Below, in pieces: positions 8,346-18,393 of a DNA stretch of 64,000 bases (position 1 is the first letter of the stretch; every line of letters starts with the position of its first letter). This stretch comes from Seminavis robusta (Eukaryota > Bacillariophyta > Bacillariophyceae > Naviculales > Naviculaceae): NCBI GenBank assembly GCA_903772945.1, contig CAICTM010000307.1, positions 1 through 64,000 on the forward strand, given 5' to 3'. The position numbers and the translations under genes were made by a program. The notes under the pieces were generated by a model, which was not told the DNA's origin, made no database searches, and saw only the letters and a list, made by a program, of their open reading frames with translations.

Positions 8346-11201
8346 TTACTTCTGGGCGGCGTTTGTTGGCTTGAGCTTGACATTCCATGGCGCTTGCCGA
8401 GGTTGCTCGTCATCCCCCCGTTCCGATGAATCACCCGCGTCATCATTCCCGTGAATGTCCCTGAGGCTTTGCTGCAGCTTTTGTGCACGGAGCATCCACG
8501 ATGGTTTTCCCGCCCTATCGTCCGTACCCGTGACGGAATTTTGAGGTGACGATCGAAAGGTAGCTCCACTGGGTCGTCGAGGTTGCGGCGTGGACTTCAA
8601 GTTCCGTTTGGAACGTTGCATATCCTCGGTCCCAACCGCAGCTTTCATTCCTCGAATGTCCGGTTTCAACTTGTGTTTCTCCTGTACAACATTGTGCTTC
8701 AGTTCGTCCTTTGAAACCGAAAAGGAAGGTCTTTTGACTGGCAGCTTCTTGTCGAGTTTGTCCTGTACGACATTGTGCTTCAGTTCGTCCTTGGAAACCG
8801 TAAAGGAAGGTTTGCGCACCGGAAGTTTCCGGCCAAGCTTTTCCTGCACTTGCGACGATTTCAATTCTTCTACAGAAATGCGTGGCTTGTTGTTGTTGTT
8901 GTCGCTCTCGTCGTCTTCTTGCTTTTCCAAATTTCGAATACTCGTTCGGCGCAACACTTGTTGCGCCCATGCCGGCTTATTATTATTATTGGATGGCTCG
9001 GCCTTTTCGTCGTCAGTATTGCCAAAGTCTCGCGAACTTTTTCGTTGCTGCAGTAGCATCGCGCGTTGTTGCACCCACGCGGGCTTGGTCTCGGAAAGTC
9101 TCTTCTTCATGGATTCAATTTCCGTGCCCCGCGGTGCTTGACTCTGGAGACTCTTCAAGTCGGGCTTTTGTGACAACTTTTCCTGGACGACATTGACCTG
9201 CAATTCCTTTTTGGAGACACGGAAGGATGGCTCTTTCATGACAGGTCTGTTTTTGAGCTTTTCTTGTGGCTTGGATGTTTCGAGCTCCTTTTTGGTGACA
9301 GAGAAGGATGGTTTTCTTATGATTGGCTTGTTCTTGAGTTTTTCTTGAGGCTTGGACGATTCCAGTTCTTTCTTGGTAACTTTGAACGATGGTGATTTAA
9401 GCGCAGACTTGCTCTTGAGTTTTTTCTGCGGTGTGGATGTTTCCAGTTCCTTTTTGGAGACGGTGAAAGATGGTTTTCGGATGATAGTCTTGCTCTTGAG
9501 TTTCTCCTGTGGTTTTGAGGAATCCAATTCTTTCTTTGTGACAGAGAAGGAGGGCCGTTTGATGCTGGCTTTACTCTTGAGCTTTTTCTGTGGTGTGGAA
9601 GATTCCAGTTCCTTCTTGGTGACTTTGAACGATGGTTCCTTGATCGCTGTCTTCTTCTTGAGTTTTTTCTGCGGTGTGGAGGTTTCCAGTTCCTTTTTGG
9701 AGACTTTGAACGATGGCTCTTTGATTGCTGTCTTCTTCTTGAGCTTTTTCTGCGGTGTGGACGATTCAAGTTCTTTCTTGGATACTCGGAAGGACGGTTG
9801 CTTGATGGCAGGTTTGCTCTTGATGAGAGCCTGTACTTTGGACGTTTGCAACTGCTCTGGTTCGATCTTTGGTTGTTCTTTTTTCGTAGTAGATTTCTTC
9901 TTTTTGAGTTTGTTTTTCCACGGCGATACTGGCTGCGAATCGTTCGTGGCGGTGGTGTCCGACGTCTTCTTTTCGTTGTTAGCGGGACGGGAAGTTTTCT
10001 TGAGATTGGTCTTTTTCCAAGGAGCTTCAAAGGGCGGTTTGTCGGCGGTAATAATGGTACCAATTACGGGCTGCTTTCGAGGGACGTATCCTTTTTTGGT
10101 GCTGGTTTGTGACGATTGTGGTACCCGAGGAGAGAGACTGAGATAGGCCAGTTTCTTGGGTTGTCGCGATGTTGTTATTTCGCCAGTCGTGACGGGGGAG
10201 AGTTGTTCCTGTGTTGTAATGGTCGTGCTGGCGGCGGTACTGATGCTGGCGCTGCGTGAGACGGCATCAGGCTTTTCCTCATCATCGTCAATGATTTCCT
10301 CTTCTTCCATGTCACTGTCGTAGTACTCCTCGTCCTCCACGACTTCTTCTTCCATCAAAGTCTCGTCGTCGCTGTCTTCGACAAGAATTTCTTCCATTTC
10401 TTCTTCCTCTTCTTCTAGCAAGTGGATTGAATCGTCGTCTTCTAGAATTTCTTCTTCTTCTAGTTCCTCCTCCTCCTCAATGACTTCTTCTTCTTCTTCG
10501 TCCTCCACAATGAGCTCTTCCTCTTCTACAACTTCCTCTTCTTCTTCATCAATAATAATTTCTTCTTCAATAATATACTCAATAACGTGCGATTTGATGG
10601 AATCCCGTACCACCAGTGCTTCCTGTTTGGGGGGCAACACTTGCGGATGCAACGCTTGTTGATGTTTTTCCTGGTGCACATGGGCGGCTTCCTTGACTTT
10701 GGACAATTCTTGTTTTTTGGGCAATCGTTTCGGTAATTTGTAGAGTTTGTAAATGTCGTCTTCATCTTCTTCTTCCTTTTCGGCCATTTTGGCCAGGAGT
10801 TCCAAAAGCCATGCCGGTTTGTTGTGGCTCGAGCGATGCCACGGCGGAATGTCCGTGCCATCATCGAGGGCTTCCAGTTCGGCCGCGTCGGCTTCTTTTT
10901 GTTGTTGCTGGAGTGCTTCTTCCTTTTGTTTGACTTTCGCTTGCTGCGATGCCTTGTTGTGTTGTTCTTGCGCGTGTTTTTCCGCATTTCGTTCGGCGAT
11001 GCGTTGTTGACGGTTCTTCCAATCCGTCTGCGTGGCTTCTTCTTGCGCTACGGCATTCTGAAAGTCCAGTAAACTGCTGCGGCTTTCGTGTGGATTCCAG
11101 CCGTCATCTTCTTGTAACGACGAAAACGAGAAATTGAGAGACGAGTTGTAGTACGGATTATTCGAGGCGGATGGCATGATGATGGTAGTAGTAGTGATCA
11201 T
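8346..11201 (-). CDS. Repeat-rich acidic/basic low-complexity protein
   Basis: Unrecognised 951-residue intronless ORF with ATG at 11201 (a second in-frame ATG at 11177 gives MPSASNNPYYN). In order: a Gln/Lys/Glu coiled-coil-prone stretch (about 60-120), a PPWHRSSHNKPAWLLELL box, a nearly pure Glu/Asp block with some Ile and Val (about 214-310), then a basic half. That half holds eight tandem 27-residue repeats (about 462-679) of the form PSF-x-V-[ST]-K-K-E-L-x-x-S-x-P-Q-x-K-L, and two more with a partial copy at about 787-842. Short Pro-Trp boxes recur (APWKK, SPWKN, KPAWVQQR, KPAWAQQV, KPSWMLRA, APWNVKLKP). No catalytic domain, signal peptide or membrane helix is seen. A scaffold or cytoskeletal/nuclear binding role is possible but not shown. 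Splicing within the low-complexity part cannot be excluded. Confidence 0.8.
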   Translation of the reverse strand: MITTTTIIMPSASNNPYYNSSLNFSFSSLQEDDGWNPHESRSSLLDFQNAVAQEEATQTDWKNRQQRIAERNAEKHAQEQHNKASQQAKVKQKEEALQQQQKEADAAELEALDDGTDIPPWHRSSHNKPAWLLELLAKMAEKEEEDEDDIYKLYKLPKRLPKKQELSKVKEAAHVHQEKHQQALHPQVLPPKQEALVVRDSIKSHVIEYIIEEEIIIDEEEEEVVEEEELIVEDEEEEEVIEEEEELEEEEILEDDDSIHLLEEEEEEMEEILVEDSDDETLMEEEVVEDEEYYDSDMEEEEIIDDDEEKPDAVSRSASISTAASTTITTQEQLSPVTTGEITTSRQPKKLAYLSLSPRVPQSSQTSTKKGYVPRKQPVIGTIITADKPPFEAPWKKTNLKKTSRPANNEKKTSDTTATNDSQPVSPWKNKLKKKKSTTKKEQPKIEPEQLQTSKVQALIKSKPAIKQPSFRVSKKELESSTPQKKLKKKTAIKEPSFKVSKKELETSTPQKKLKKKTAIKEPSFKVTKKELESSTPQKKLKSKASIKRPSFSVTKKELDSSKPQEKLKSKTIIRKPSFTVSKKELETSTPQKKLKSKSALKSPSFKVTKKELESSKPQEKLKNKPIIRKPSFSVTKKELETSKPQEKLKNRPVMKEPSFRVSKKELQVNVVQEKLSQKPDLKSLQSQAPRGTEIESMKKRLSETKPAWVQQRAMLLQQRKSSRDFGNTDDEKAEPSNNNNKPAWAQQVLRRTSIRNLEKQEDDESDNNNNKPRISVEELKSSQVQEKLGRKLPVRKPSFTVSKDELKHNVVQDKLDKKLPVKRPSFSVSKDELKHNVVQEKHKLKPDIRGMKAAVGTEDMQRSKRNLKSTPQPRRPSGATFRSSPQNSVTGTDDRAGKPSWMLRAQKLQQSLRDIHGNDDAGDSSERGDDEQPRQAPWNVKLKPTNAAQK
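9165..9815 (-). repeat. Eight tandem 81-bp coding repeats
   Basis: In-frame 81-bp units encode copies such as EPSFKVSKKELETSTPQ. Neighbouring units are very similar at DNA level, whereas the separate pair at about 8675-8840 has diverged (KPSFTVSKDELKHNVVQ). This points to recent tandem expansion inside the gene at 8346-11201. Confidence 0.85.
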
Positions 11202-12018
11202 GGTCAATGGTCCACAGCCAAACTAATCTATCTAGACTATCTACTAAAAATGTAAAAATGATTGCTGAATCTTGTAGAGGATGAGGATGATGTGACGGGT
11301 GGTTCATGAGAATTCCGCCATCATCGGAACAAGATGGTGCTTCTTGCTTGCACCAACAACGTTCCTTGACGCGAGTGACAAGCATCTCGATAAGACTTAT
11401 GGGCGTTCCCGCTGGCACTGTGACTGGATCAGAACAGTGTTAAACAAAATTGCCACTCATTCGTGGTACCGTTTTCAACATTTACGTGCAAGTAACAAAA
11501 GCACGAAGCAACACTAAACACTTTGGCTTGCCCACACTTCGGCTGCATGTCAACTACAATACCTTTACCGTCACGGTGCTAGATACCGTACCGGTCCGGT
11601 AGATAGACGATGGCAACCTGCGCGCTTCCCAGCTACAGCCAAGCTGCAAGATGGCGGTAGCTAAGACAACGAGCAAGCGGAGATGATTTACTTTTCTGAT
11701 AGCCTTGATCCATGGCCTGTTGCGTAACGTCCACCTAGCTAGCTATATAGTGAGGTCAGAGAGCAGCTAATCCAGTTCACTGTTTCGCTCGGTACCGTCC
11801 AGTACGGAACTCGTTGGCATCGTCGTGTTGTCCAGGTCAAATTTATGATCAACAAATCCAAATCGGCACTTGCCATTTTTTATTGATTAATTAAAAATCG
11901 GAGGTCACAACAGTTTAGAAGCTAGCCTAGAATATCTCTCGTTGCATGCTGCACTCTCCTAAACAAACACTGGCTGAGCCAACACATATATATCACACGG
12001 TTGCTTATCACTAAAACC
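11202..12018. other. Intergenic, upstream of the repeat-rich gene
   Basis: No supported gene. It holds the promoter-side flank of the gene ending at 11201, a CTAGCTAGC run near 11740 and the 3' flank of psi-LRR-C. Confidence 0.5.
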
Positions 12019-14906
12019 CTACTTGGACAGGCAGTAGTCAGCAGCATCACAATACAGGGTGCAACAAGAGCACTCTACCATGGGATCGCCTGTGCCATCC
12101 CTTGGCAAACAGTCAGCTGCCACTTCAAAATTGCCCTTGAGAGGGTCAGCCAAAGCACAGATAGATGACGGAATGGAACCTGAAAGGTCATTCCCATTCA
12201 CAATAAACTGACTTAGTTTTGTCAAGGCAGAAAGCTGTGCTGGGATGGTGCCATGGAACTTGTTGTTGGCAATATCAAAGGTCCATAATTTTGTTAAAAG
12301 CTGCAGTCCAGTGCTTATGGTGCCAGCCAAGCCGCAGTTAGAGGCCCGAAAAGAAGCTAAGTTGGTACATTCTGTAAAGAGTTCCTCTGGTATGCTGCCA
12401 TCCATATTAGTCCAACTGATATCAAGTTGACGGAGAGCGCCTTTCAATAGCCCTATTTCGGATGGGATGGTTCCGCGTAAAGGGTTCCCTTGCAAATTGA
12501 TCATGATTTCAGGACCTAGTCCATGCAATGCTCCAATTTCAGTGGGTAGAGTTACTGTTAACAATGCTCCAATTTCAGTGGGTAGAGTTCCTGTAAGCTA
12601 CAAAGCAAGGAAAGAGAAAGGGTGAGCCGCCAATCACAGTTCAGGGTCTTGATCAAAAGTTGAAGATCACTGACGTTCTTTTCCCAAGGAAAGGTTGTCA
12701 TACCTTATTGTCATTCAACCATATAGAGCGATAGTCTCCTTTCTCAGTCCGAAAGATCTCTGTAGGAAGGGAACCGGATAAGCTGTTTGAATCAAATGTA
12801 AGCCAAGTCCCATCAAAGAGTCCAATTTCTGTGGGCACTGTGCCAGTTAGTGAATTTTCTTGCGAAATACAATGAGGAGAGTTTGCTGTTTCCAAACAAT
12901 TCCACAGGAATACTTCAAGACAGTTGGTTTTAGCCTAGCCGCAGTAAAGAATGGGAAAGGAAGCTGCCATATATGCTTGGAACTGTGCCCGTCAGTTGGT
13001 TCCCCCTAAGGTCCATTTATTCCAGAGCTGGAAGACTTGCCAGTTCTGTGGGCAGAGGGCCGTTCAATCCATTGTCCCCTGATAATGAAAGCAAGCTAAG
13101 GGTAAGACAGGAATCATGCATTTTAACCCTTGATGTGGTCAGAAAGAGATACAAAAGAACTCACAAAGCTGCAACCGAGTAATGTTCTTCTCAGTGTCAC
13201 AATCAATTCCTGTCCATTCACATTCATGAACACCTGTAAGCCACCTACTTCCCCATGATTCATACGCCCCGATTTGAATCCAGCATGTTTCATCGTTTGC
13301 AGTTGAAGATGGTCCACAGGCAAGCCAATCGCTCTCTTGGGATGTTTGAAAGTAAGTTAATGACAAGATGAACCTCTGTAGAAGATTGTTGGCATCTGGG
13401 TTGAGCTGCAGAGGATCCTCAAAAACGATCCAATCAAGAGCCTTGAACTTTGGCTGGGTGGGTGGGTTCCGGCTCATCGGTTTTCATAAAATAGTCAGGT
13501 CCAAAAGCTTCTTCGATTCTGTTTTGAATGTTCTTCGAAACAGAATATTGAGTCTCCAAATCACCTTCTTTATTGCTGCAGAAACCAGCCCCACAGACGG
13601 AACCACCAACAAATTCAATAATGAGAAGGCTACCAATGAGCACAAGGATCAGCAAAGATGGCGATGAAGCTCCATTGTCTTCCGAAGCTTTGTCAGGTCT
13701 AGCAGCTGGTCAAGCAATCTGTGTAGGTTCTTCGTATTCTTCTACTAGGTTGGCTACAGCCAATCCACTATTGTTGTCCGTGGGAGTGGTCGCTTGGTCA
13801 ACAACTTTTGTAACATTAGAAATGCCATAGCCAGCATCTCTGGAATTACCAGAAAGTGCTGCAGGTACCCTGTTGGCTTCGATTTGATGGCTACCAAAAT
13901 CCCCCGAAGGAAGAGACTCTAAAAATTCAGAGGCAAAGCTACCTTCAGGCTGAGATGTGGTTGTGATTTGATGATTGCTGCCATTGCTTTGACCTGTACT
14001 GGGCAGCACCATTGTGTTAGCTGTTCTGTTTGTTCCTCCTCTTGATATCTGATAGTTGCTTTCTCAGCTTGCAGTATACCCGAAGCAGAATTGACGGTGC
14101 TGGTTCGCCTGCGGCTGGTGTTGCTGGTAGAACCAGCCTGTACTGGTTGATCCACCTCAGCAATGCCACAATCTCCTTCCTTGTCGGTGGCTCTGCTCTT
14201 ATCAGACGGCCCACTTCTTGGATATGCAATCTGTCGCTTTTTCATGTGCCAAAAGAGCACTGACATCTCTGGTTTCGTCAGTATTGACTTCCATTTGTTT
14301 CTCTCCGTGCATTGGTTGCTGCCCATTGGTGTTTACGGCAGGTGGAACGTAGGTCTGGCTGACTGATTTGCGACGTTTGGGATATGCAATGTTTCGTTTT
14401 TCTGCTGCCAACATGGCACTTCCAGTTGCGACTTTTTGAGCTATGGTGGCACCAGTGTTAGTAAACACGGGCATCGGATGATTCACCTCAGCAGCACCGC
14501 AACTTCCAATCTTGTCGGTGGCTCTGCTCTTATCAGATGGCCCACTTTTTGGATATGCAATGTGTCGTTTTCTTGTGCCAAGAGGGCACTCCCCTCTCCA
14601 CTTTTGGCAGTATTAGCCACCATCTCTTTGTGGATCGGTTGCTGCTGCTCACTGATGTCTGCAGCTGGTGGAGTTTCGATCTGACCAACTGTTTTACGCT
14701 TTTTGGGATATGCAATGTTTCGTTTTTCCTCTGCCAACATTGCACTTTGCTTCATTGGCGACTTTATGAGCTGTAGTGGCACCAGTGGTAGTAGATGTAG
14801 GCAACAACGGATGATCCACATCAGCGACTTCGCTAGTGCTACCAGTACTGGAAGGACGGACGTTGGGAGCTTTGCCGGCACTGACGTCTTGCAATGGTAC
14901 TTCCAT
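12019..14906 (-). pseudogene. psi-LRR-C: disrupted LRR membrane protein (IAYP subtype)
   Basis: A full-length paralog relic of LRR-E on the opposite strand. The 3' exon (12597-12019) is open and ends AADYCLSK. It carries an in-frame 36-bp tandem duplication that repeats TLPTEIGAL. The exon 2 region (about 13087-12710) has three in-frame stops: a TAA after the LPALE block, then TAA and TGA near 12920-12940. In exon 1 a 4-bp duplication of CACC near 13460 shifts the frame just before FKALDWIVFED. Further upstream the tail (14906 to about 13700) changes frame repeatedly while keeping IAYP and ISNV segments like LRR-E. A possible original start is the ATG at 14906 (MEVPLQDVSAGK). It is unlikely to give a full protein, though the intact last exon argues for fairly recent decay. 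Confidence 0.85.
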
Positions 14907-15599
14907 TATTGCCGAGGATGATTGGAGTGGTGGTGTGCTAGAAAGGGATTTCTTGCTTTTTGGATTTGAACAGCTCTCTTGTTCCTGACCTGTATACTGG
15001 AAGCAGTATCAGTGGTCATGTGCTTGTCGAAGAGGTTGCTATGGCAATGTTATGGGTGTTCTATGATGGAGTTGTATGCTTGGTTGTGCCAAACCCAGTA
15101 CCGGCACAGGGCACTATCAGAATTTATTTGAGAACCCCAGGCCCTTTTCACTCCTGACCCTTATTATACTGGAAGCAGAATCGAATGATTCAATCTCCAG
15201 ACGCGTCATGTTCATGTTGAAGAGGTCGATCACTAAGGATGTTAGAAGGACGTCACTATGCATGGGCGTGGTACGCACGTGTATCATTCTGCAGTTTGAG
15301 TAATCTGCATGGAGGGTCAGAGGCACGCTCCTCTACAGTTTAGGGTTTAGAGTAATTTCTGTCCTCACGAAACGGGGCTGTTTATTGAAACTGATGTTTG
15401 TTTCACTCAAATGGACCCATTTCCGTGAAACTACCCATTTCGGCGAACACTGTGCTATACGGTAGTAGTTGCTCAAAACTTACACTTATAAATTTCCGGG
15501 AAACTACTACTTTGAGTCCCGGACCTTGTCAAAATAAATTTACAGCCAACACCACACACAACCTTCAACCACACCATCAGGCTTACTAGCTAGCTAGGC
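14907..15599. other. Intergenic, between psi-LRR-C and a duplicated gene start
   Basis: No supported gene. Short ORFs here lack family features. A CTAGCTAGCTAGG run lies near 15589. Confidence 0.5.
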
Positions 15600-15610
15600 C
15601 AGTACCACTC

Positions 15611-15806
15611 CGCCAGGCTAATAGAGCAGCATGGCAAGGTTGAGACCTACGAGGCGAGTGCTGACTACGAGACGAAAGAGAAGAAGTGTGAATAGCTGCA
15701 GTGTCAAGGTGGTACTCTGGCTGGTGGTGAGAGCCTTGATCGGGATCTTTGCCTACTTTGTGATGATGCATGGGGCCACCACTTCTGCTACCGGTCCAAC
15801 AACAGA
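15611..15806 (+). pseudogene. Duplicated 5' end of the glycosyltransferase-like gene
   Basis: About 195 bp match 18372-18574 at roughly 90-95% identity, including the ATG context (AGAGCAGCATGG) and the first ~55 codons, MARLRPTRRVLTTRRKRR onward with the membrane anchor. Similarity stops just before the 3' flank of LRR-D on the other strand. The ORF 15631-15984 then runs antisense into the LRR-D last exon, giving a chimeric 117-residue frame with an N-terminal anchor and no catalytic domain. It is most simply a truncated duplication product, although a short anchored peptide could in principle be made. Confidence 0.85.
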
Positions 15807-15828
15807 GGACTTGATTGTCACTAAAACC

Positions 15829-18018
15829 CTACTGGGGCAGGCAGTAGTCAGCGGCATCACCATCACAGCACAGAGTGCAACAAGAGCACTCTACCGTGGG
15901 ATCACCTGTGCCACCCCTTGGCAAACAGTCAGCTGTCACTTCAAAGTAATCCTTTCCGGGGTCAGCCAAAGCACAGACAGATGATGGAATCGAACCAGAA
16001 AGATCATTCCCATTCACAATAAACCGATGTAACTTTGTCAGAGCAGAAAGCTGTGCTGGGATGGTGCCATGGAACTTGTTGTTGGAAATGACAAAGGCAT
16101 TTAGCTCTGTCAAAAGCTGCAGTCCAGTGCTAATGGTGCCAGTCAAGCCACAGTTGGAGACCTTCAGGAATTCCAAGTTGGTGCATTTTGTAAAGAGCTC
16201 CTCAGGTAGGGAGCCATCCATATGGGTCCCACTGATATCAAGTTCCCTGAGAGAGCCTTTCAGAAGCCCTATTTCAGATGGGATGGTTCCACTCAGGGGG
16301 TTCCCTTGCAAATAGACGATGAGGTGACCAAGCCCATGGGATGCAGCAATTTCAGTGGGTAGAGTTCCTGTAAGCTACAAAGCAGGCCAAGGGTGAGCTG
16401 CCAATCACAGTTAGTTTAGGCCTCTTGACCAAAAGCTGAAGATCACCGAGGTTCTGTTCTCGAGGAAGGGTTGTCATACCTCATTGTCATTAAAAAGCAA
16501 GATCCGGATACCTTTGCCAGCCCGAAAAACCTCTGTAGGGATGGAACCGGACAAGCCATTTGAACCAAAGTTAAGCGTACTCCCATCAAACAGTCCAACT
16601 TCTGTGGGCACTGTCCCTGTTAGTGAATTGTTTGCCAGAGATAAGGAGGAGAGGTTGTTTGCAAACAATTCCGCAGGAATACTTCCAGACAGTTGGCTGT
16701 GGCTGAGAACCAGTGAAGAAAGGGAACGGAAGCTGCCATAGATGCTTGGAATTGTTCCTGTCAGTTGATTCCCAATAAGGACTAGCCATTCCAGTGCTGG
16801 AAGACTGACAATCTCGGTGAACAAAGGACCATTCAATCCATTGTTCGCTGATAATGGAAGCAATCTAAGGATAAGTACAGGAAGCATGCAGTTTGGTTCT
16901 TCGTGTGGTCAGAAAAAGATACAAAAGAACTCACAAAGCTGCAACTGAGTAATGTTCTTCTCTCCGTCACAATAAATGCCTGCCCATTGACATTCATGAG
17001 CACCTGTGAGCCACCGACTCGACAATGATTCCGAACCCCCAATTTGAATCCAACATGTTTCAACATTTGCAGTTTTAGATCGCCCACAATCAAGCCAGTC
17101 ACTCTCTTGGGATGTTTGAAAGTGAGTCAGCACCACAATGAACCTCTGTGGAAGATTGCTGGCATCTGGGTTGAGCTGCAGAGGATCCTCAAACACAATC
17201 CAATCCAGAGCCTTGAACTTTGGCTGGGTGGGTTCTGGCTCATCATTCTTGGGAAAATAGTCAGGTCCAAAAACCTCTTCGATTCTGTTTTGAATGTCCT
17301 CCAAAACAAAATATCGAAAGGAAGTGGGAGCCTGATTCTCCACATCACCCTCTTTGCTGCTACAGAGACCAGCCCCACAGATGGAACCAACAATCACTCC
17401 AATGATGAGAATGCTAACAACGAGAACAAGAATCATGACACTCATAGAGTTTGATTCATTTTCCCCATGCAAATGGTCAGGTCTTGCAATCTGTGCAGGT
17501 TCTTCATTATCTTCAACCCGGTTCGCCACTGCCAATCCATCAATATCATCCCTTGGAGTGGTGGCTTGGTCATCTGCCGTACTTTCATTGCTTGGGTTCC
17601 CAGGGGCCACTGCATACGCTCCTGGATGCATGGTAGCCACACCTGGCTGATTTTGTACACAAGTCAACCTTGGTTGCGGAAAAGCAAGCTCGTCCTCTGG
17701 ACCAGCTTCTGCTGACGGAGTTTTGCTGGTAACTTGAGGATGATTCGTTATAAATATTTGATCTTGTACTACCTTCGACGTCGAGACATCATCTTCCTTT
17801 AGTTCTTCGGTGATTTCGTCTCCCACAAAGGTGTTGCCTGGTGTACTGGGATGGATTTCCTCTTGCTTTGATTGCTCGCCTTGTCTCTGTTGCATTTCCA
17901 GTTCAAACATTTCCAGCTTTCTGAGCTCCGCCTCTCTATTGTCCCCCTGGCTTCTGGCAGCCACAATATCCATCAACTCTGCTCCCTCATCATTGATTTG
18001 GGCCGCAGAAGGTTCCAT
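15829..18018 (-). CDS. LRR-D: type II membrane LRR protein
   Basis: ATG at 18018 (MEPSAAQINDEGAELMD). Exons 18018-16935, 16847-16480 and 16374-15829 join in frame to 665 residues with GTGAGT and GTATGA donors. The tail is one of the shorter ones in the family (about 1-190); a membrane helix lies at about 194-213 (MILVLVVSILIIGVIVG), then GSICGAGLCSSKEGD. The cap has ALDWIVFEDPLQLNPD, DWLDCG, a CWIQ motif and YCDGEK. Exon 2 is the long form, with the extra LRR (IYGSFRSLSSLVLSHSQLS). The Cys tail ends CCTLCCDGDAADYCLPQ. It has no kinase or other catalytic domain. Its start faces the glycosyltransferase-like gene across 375 bp. Confidence 0.88.
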
Positions 18019-18393
18019 CTTGGCCCAATGCCCAGCATATATTGCCGGGGTATATTGTGGGTTGTGGAGGCCTACTATTATCAGCTATCGCTACCGGTAC
18101 TATTGCAAGGGGAAAACGGTGGCTGGCACCAAGGCGAGCTCGACGAGGCTCTGTGCAAACAGCCGCAATTTTGACAGCAATCCTGTAGCATCCTGAGAAT
18201 TCTGCTGCAACCAATTGCGACTCGAGCAGCCCTTTAAATCTGCTGAGTATGCCACGATACCCGGATGCGGAGCTGTGAGCAGATCTTTTCGATCTTTCGA
18301 CCAGATCTGTATTTATTTATTTATTGTTCGATCTCTTTCCACAGCAACACAAATATTTGTCTGCATGAAATGCCAGGCTACTATTAGAGCAGC
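18019..18393. promoter_or_regulatory. Divergent intergenic region, LRR-D / glycosyltransferase-like gene
   Basis: This 375-bp segment separates two start codons pointing away from each other, so it should hold both promoters. No clear TATA or initiator could be assigned. The part next to 18394 is duplicated at 15611-15630. Confidence 0.45.

Noticed and set aside
8675-9815. Similarity of the PSFxVSKKEL repeats to actin-binding RPEL motifs
   Set aside because: RPEL has Glu-Leu five and six residues after Pro; here the Pro to Glu-Leu spacing is about eight, and the other consensus positions do not fit.
9352-10146. Long plus-strand frame opposite the repeat-rich gene
   Set aside because: It is the antisense shadow of tandem coding repeats, so its apparent length comes from the repeats.
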